A stretch of DNA of 64,000 bases from positions 930,001-994,000 of the forward strand of contig NZ_JAPEPO010000001.1 in the NCBI RefSeq assembly GCF_026340095.1, written 5' to 3'. The notes under the pieces were generated by a model. That model was not told the DNA's origin, did not search any database, and worked only from the letters and a program-made list of their open reading frames with translations. This DNA comes from Streptomyces sp. NBC_01446. Its GTDB lineage: Bacteria; Actinomycetota; Actinomycetes; Streptomycetales; Streptomycetaceae. The translations under genes were made by a program, and so were the position numbers. Shown here one piece after another: positions 61,526 to 64,000 of this stretch (position 1 is the first letter of the stretch; every line of letters begins with the position of its first letter).

Positions 61526-62095
61526 TCACGGGGAGGCGTCGGTGGCTGTATCGGATAGCCGGCTCTCGCCGGTCCGGACTGCTCCGACGAAAAGTCGAAG
61601 TCCAAGACCTAGGACGAGGAGATCGAGCAGCATCTGGACGGTGACGATCAGGTGGGCGGCTTCGCTGGTGGCGGTGATGTCGCCGAAGCCGACCGTGGTG
61701 AAGGTCGACACCGTGAAGTAGAGGGTGTCGGTGCGAGTGAGGGTGTGGGAACTGAAGTTGGCCGGATTATCTTGGGCGAGGATGAAATACGCTGCGGCGA
61801 ACAGCAGCAGGAATAGTGGTGTGGTGACCGAGAGCGCCTCGGCCGCCCGGATGGCGGGGTAGTCGGCGCGGGTGATCGAAATGACCTCCCAGGTCACGAC
61901 TCCGGCAAGGATCAGCAGCGCGACTGACAATGACGCCGGGACCGGGACCGACAACTCCTCGAGTTGCTGCAGCGGGGCGAGGTAGTACAACGCGACCAGG
62001 CCCAGCGAGGTGGCCAGGATGCGCACGAATGCCAACAAGGCCAGCCGTCGCCGCTGTGCCGGGGGCAGGGAGCGGAGCGGTTTCGGGATAAACAT
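61526..62095 (-). CDS. Small potassium channel-like protein (Ion_trans_2)
   Basis: This 189-residue membrane protein has about four helices (near residues 21-43, 56-76, 88-107 and 147-171). A single re-entrant pore before the last helix has the selectivity filter TVGFGD at 134-139. There is no cytosolic RCK domain. It would assemble as a tetramer for K+ conduction. Family members with this layout are common in actinomycetes and mostly unstudied. It is 259 nt downstream of the gad start, on the same strand. Confidence 0.88.
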   Translation of the reverse strand: MFIPKPLRSLPPAQRRRLALLAFVRILATSLGLVALYYLAPLQQLEELSVPVPASLSVALLILAGVVTWEVISITRADYPAIRAAEALSVTTPLFLLLFAAAYFILAQDNPANFSSHTLTRTDTLYFTVSTFTTVGFGDITATSEAAHLIVTVQMLLDLLVLGLGLRLFVGAVRTGESRLSDTATDASP

Positions 62096-62249
62096 CTAAC
62101 GGCCTCCGGTTCACACGGTCGCATCCTCGGAGCGGTGTAAAGCTCGACGAGGAAGGTGCCGTGGAGTGGATATTACGCGGCGTCTGTGAATGTGCCGTTG
62201 AGCTCGGCGGCGGTTCGCCTGATCGAGGTCCGGGGGGTTGGCCAGGGAT
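62096..62249. other. Intergenic segment with no gene seen
   Basis: This short GC-rich stretch lies between the channel start and the transposase remnant. No convincing frame, hairpin or operator is visible. Confidence 0.4.
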
Positions 62250-62425
62250 CAGCGGAAGTCTTGGAGGCAGCGGAGGCCGGCGCGGGCATGCGAAGCCGTG
62301 CGAGGCCCGGTCGAGGACGGCCCAGACCAGGCTGATGCAGGTGGTCTCACTGAGGAAGCGGTCGATGACCTTGGCCCGACGGCGGGTCTAGCCGAGGGGC
62401 CGCTCGATGAAGTTGCTGCACGCAG
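62250..62425 (-). pseudogene. Transposase remnant (C-terminal piece, probably IS256/mutator-like)
   Basis: On the minus strand the frame reads NFIERPLG, a TAG stop (62388-62390), then TRRRAKVIDRFLSETTCISL and VWAVLDRASHG. This order (NxIER...RRR.KVI.RF.SE.SC..L.WAVLDRA) is typical of the C-terminus of a mutator-type transposase. Both ends are missing, so it is a fossil. Confidence 0.5.
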
Positions 62426-62602
62426 CTGCGCCCGGAGGATGTCTGCCGTGTCGTCTATCGATGGCCTGTGCCGGACATGCACTGATCCCGTCGCTCGCCA
62501 GGTGGGTACCCAAACGTACTTCCGCGGTCGGTGTAGCGGCTTGGTGAGTACCGCCGCGCCAGAGGTGACCAGAAGGGCCTCCTGCCGCCCTCCCGGCACA
62601 GG

Positions 62603-63562
62603 TCACCGCGAGTACGTGGCCAAGTGCCTGACCAGCCCGACGAGTGCGAGCACCCAGGCGGCGACGGCGATCCAGAGCAGTACCTGCCCCGGCGTCCGCA
62701 ACCAGCCCACGGCCAGGGCGTCGGCGACGGACAGGATGGCGACGGCCGTCATGCCCATCGGGAAAACTGTCGCCCAGCGCCTCATGTCGTAGTGCGGACG
62801 CGGCCAGCGTGCCTCGGCGAAGACGAGTACGGCGTACCAGCACACGGACAGCGCGAGCGTGACCAGAGTGAGCGCACGCAGCGCGTCTTGTACAGCGGTG
62901 CCGCGCCAGGCGGGCACGGCCAGCAACTTCGACCCGGCGAGCGCGGAGATCGCCAGCGTGCCGCCGGCCACCCATTGGTCGCCCGCGCCGGACCGTACCT
63001 GGCCGAGGTCGAAGCGGAGAAAGGCGATCGGGTAGAGCGCCAGCCCGAGCAGGAAGCAGCCCAGCGCCGGCCAGGCGAGCCACCCGGACGGCAGCGAGAG
63101 GGCCAGTGTTCCGCCCAGCACGGCCAGGCCCTGCGTCGCGACACAGACCAGGAACACCGTGCCCGGCAAGCGCCGCCGCCAGTGCCGCACCACCGCCGTC
63201 AGCAACACCGGCCAGATCAGCACCGCGACGACCAGCGCGGCGACGGCGACACTCGACCATCCCTGTAGTGCGAACCAGGTCCCGAGGATGGTCGTCGCGG
63301 CCACTGCGGTCAGCGCGGGCGGCTTGTCTGCCTTGATCTCCCACTGTTCCCGTTCGCGCAGTAGCTGCCGCGCGAAGTCGACGGCGAGGGCGAGCCATAC
63401 GATGGCGGCGAGGACGAGCAGGATCAATGAGAGCGTCTCCTGCCCGACCAGGTGCAGCCCGATGGAGACAATCCCGGTCGCCATCACCGCTGTTCCTGCT
63501 CCCGGGGGCAGCTCCACCCACCAGCCGACTAGCCCGTCCCCGGCCGGGACACGATCACCCAT
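62603..63562 (-). CDS. TDT/SLAC1-type transporter
   Basis: This 319-residue membrane protein has about ten helices, beginning with the family-typical LPPGAGTAVMATGIVSIGLHLVG and including LLVLAAIVWLALAVDFARQLL, GCFLLGLALYPIAFLRFDL and YDMRRWATVFPMGMTAVAIL. TDT/SLAC1 members carry malate, sulfite, tellurite-related or chloride ions. The substrate here is unknown; the PPGxGTxVMATGI start is closest to actinobacterial putative C4-dicarboxylate/sulfite exporters. ATG 63562 gives the conserved N-terminus; longer frames add a low-complexity Arg-rich stretch. Confidence 0.82.
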   Translation of the reverse strand: MGDRVPAGDGLVGWWVELPPGAGTAVMATGIVSIGLHLVGQETLSLILLVLAAIVWLALAVDFARQLLREREQWEIKADKPPALTAVAATTILGTWFALQGWSSVAVAALVVAVLIWPVLLTAVVRHWRRRLPGTVFLVCVATQGLAVLGGTLALSLPSGWLAWPALGCFLLGLALYPIAFLRFDLGQVRSGAGDQWVAGGTLAISALAGSKLLAVPAWRGTAVQDALRALTLVTLALSVCWYAVLVFAEARWPRPHYDMRRWATVFPMGMTAVAILSVADALAVGWLRTPGQVLLWIAVAAWVLALVGLVRHLATYSR

Positions 63563-64000
63563 CCCCCCACAGTCTGCGGCGGTGGGGGGAGCCGCAACCG
63601 CAACGCGGTGCCCGACGGGCGAGCGGGCGCCAGTCCAGCGCACGTCGCCACGACGGCCCACAACGGCGCAAGGTCGGGGTTGTCGCGCAGACCGAGACAC
63701 GTGCCACATCCGTGCCAGTTGGACCGGCCGGCAGCGGTCAACGCCGGGCACGACGGCTCGCCTCCCACCCCATTGACCAGTCACGTCATTGCTGGTCAGC
63801 GACCCAGGGCGGCTTCGCCACCCGCCGTGGGGGCAGGCAAATAGGCACGCCGGACACCCCGTAGCCCTTGATCAACACGGCGTCGCGGGGCGATAACGCA
63901 GGAGGCGAGTTCAGCAACCTGCGGTTTTGCCTATACGTGTTGGTATTTACGCGTCAGAACCCCAGGAAGGGTCTGACGGCTCGTGATTCCCAAGCTGATG
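63563..64000. other. Right-end region, mostly non-coding, with a terminal hairpin
   Basis: No convincing gene is seen upstream of the transporter. At 63953-63978, CGTCAGA-A-CCC and GGG-TCTGACG form a hairpin. A GTG at 63983 (GTGATTCCCAAGCTGATG) opens a frame that leaves the window, so a gene, possibly a transposase, may begin here, but it cannot be judged. Confidence 0.35.

Overview
The window is high-GC actinomycete DNA, most likely a Streptomyces chromosome. Supporting signs are strong third-position G/C, GTG starts, a SARP-type regulator, a Tat-exported glycosidase, MocR, ROK and FCD-GntR regulators, an SfLAP/GAP membrane protein and decaying insertion sequences. No rRNA, tRNA, CRISPR array or phage module was seen.

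Region 1 (0.2-13.9 kb) holds a class V aminotransferase and a SARP/NB-ARC regulator. They converge on a complete family-5 ABC importer (two ATPases, two permeases, a binding lipoprotein). A second binding lipoprotein of identical length diverges from the first and is followed by a GH38 alpha-mannosidase. This suggests uptake and cleavage of alpha-mannosides, although a peptide substrate cannot be excluded.

Region 2 (14.1-40.1 kb) is the centrepiece, a compact oxalate/formate catabolic island. It contains formyl-CoA:oxalate CoA-transferase, oxalyl-CoA decarboxylase, an oxalyl-CoA-synthetase-like AMP-forming enzyme, a LysR regulator, a ketopantoate-reductase-like enzyme, proton-translocating transhydrogenase PntAB, two FCD-GntR regulators, two OxlT-type carriers, a four-subunit NAD-dependent molybdenum formate dehydrogenase (FdsGBAD), an acyl-CoA-dehydrogenase fragment, a beta-carbonic anhydrase and a second CoA-transferase. 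The inferred flow is oxalate in / formate out by OxlT; oxalate to oxalyl-CoA by Frc or the synthetase; oxalyl-CoA to formyl-CoA plus CO2 by Oxc; formate to CO2 plus NADH by Fds; NADH to NADPH by PntAB; and CO2 to bicarbonate by the anhydrase. A recurring AT-rich palindrome, TGCATACNGTATGCA, precedes most of these units in otherwise GC-rich DNA. It is the probable operator of the two GntR paralogues and appears to define one regulon. The right edge is marked by a MarR remnant interrupted by a degenerate IS.

Region 3 (41.7-49.0 kb) has a Tat-secreted GH43-like protein and a sulfatase on one strand. Facing them are a ROK regulator and a sulfonate/nitrate-type ABC importer, which together look like a sulfated-glycan or sulfate-ester unit. 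Region 4 (49.3-53.9 kb) has a secreted PGRP-type amidase and a divergent DJ-1/PfpI - MocR pair.

Region 5 (53.9-64.0 kb) has a second IS, frameshifted by a 7-bp repeat expansion, then an SfLAP/GAP transporter. Next is a three-gene run of an uncharacterised ferredoxin-fold-like protein, a Dyp peroxidase and a catalase-family haem protein. Glutamate decarboxylase, a single-pore potassium channel, a transposase remnant and a TDT/SLAC1-type anion transporter follow. All functional statements are from reading the sequence and from family knowledge recalled without database searches.
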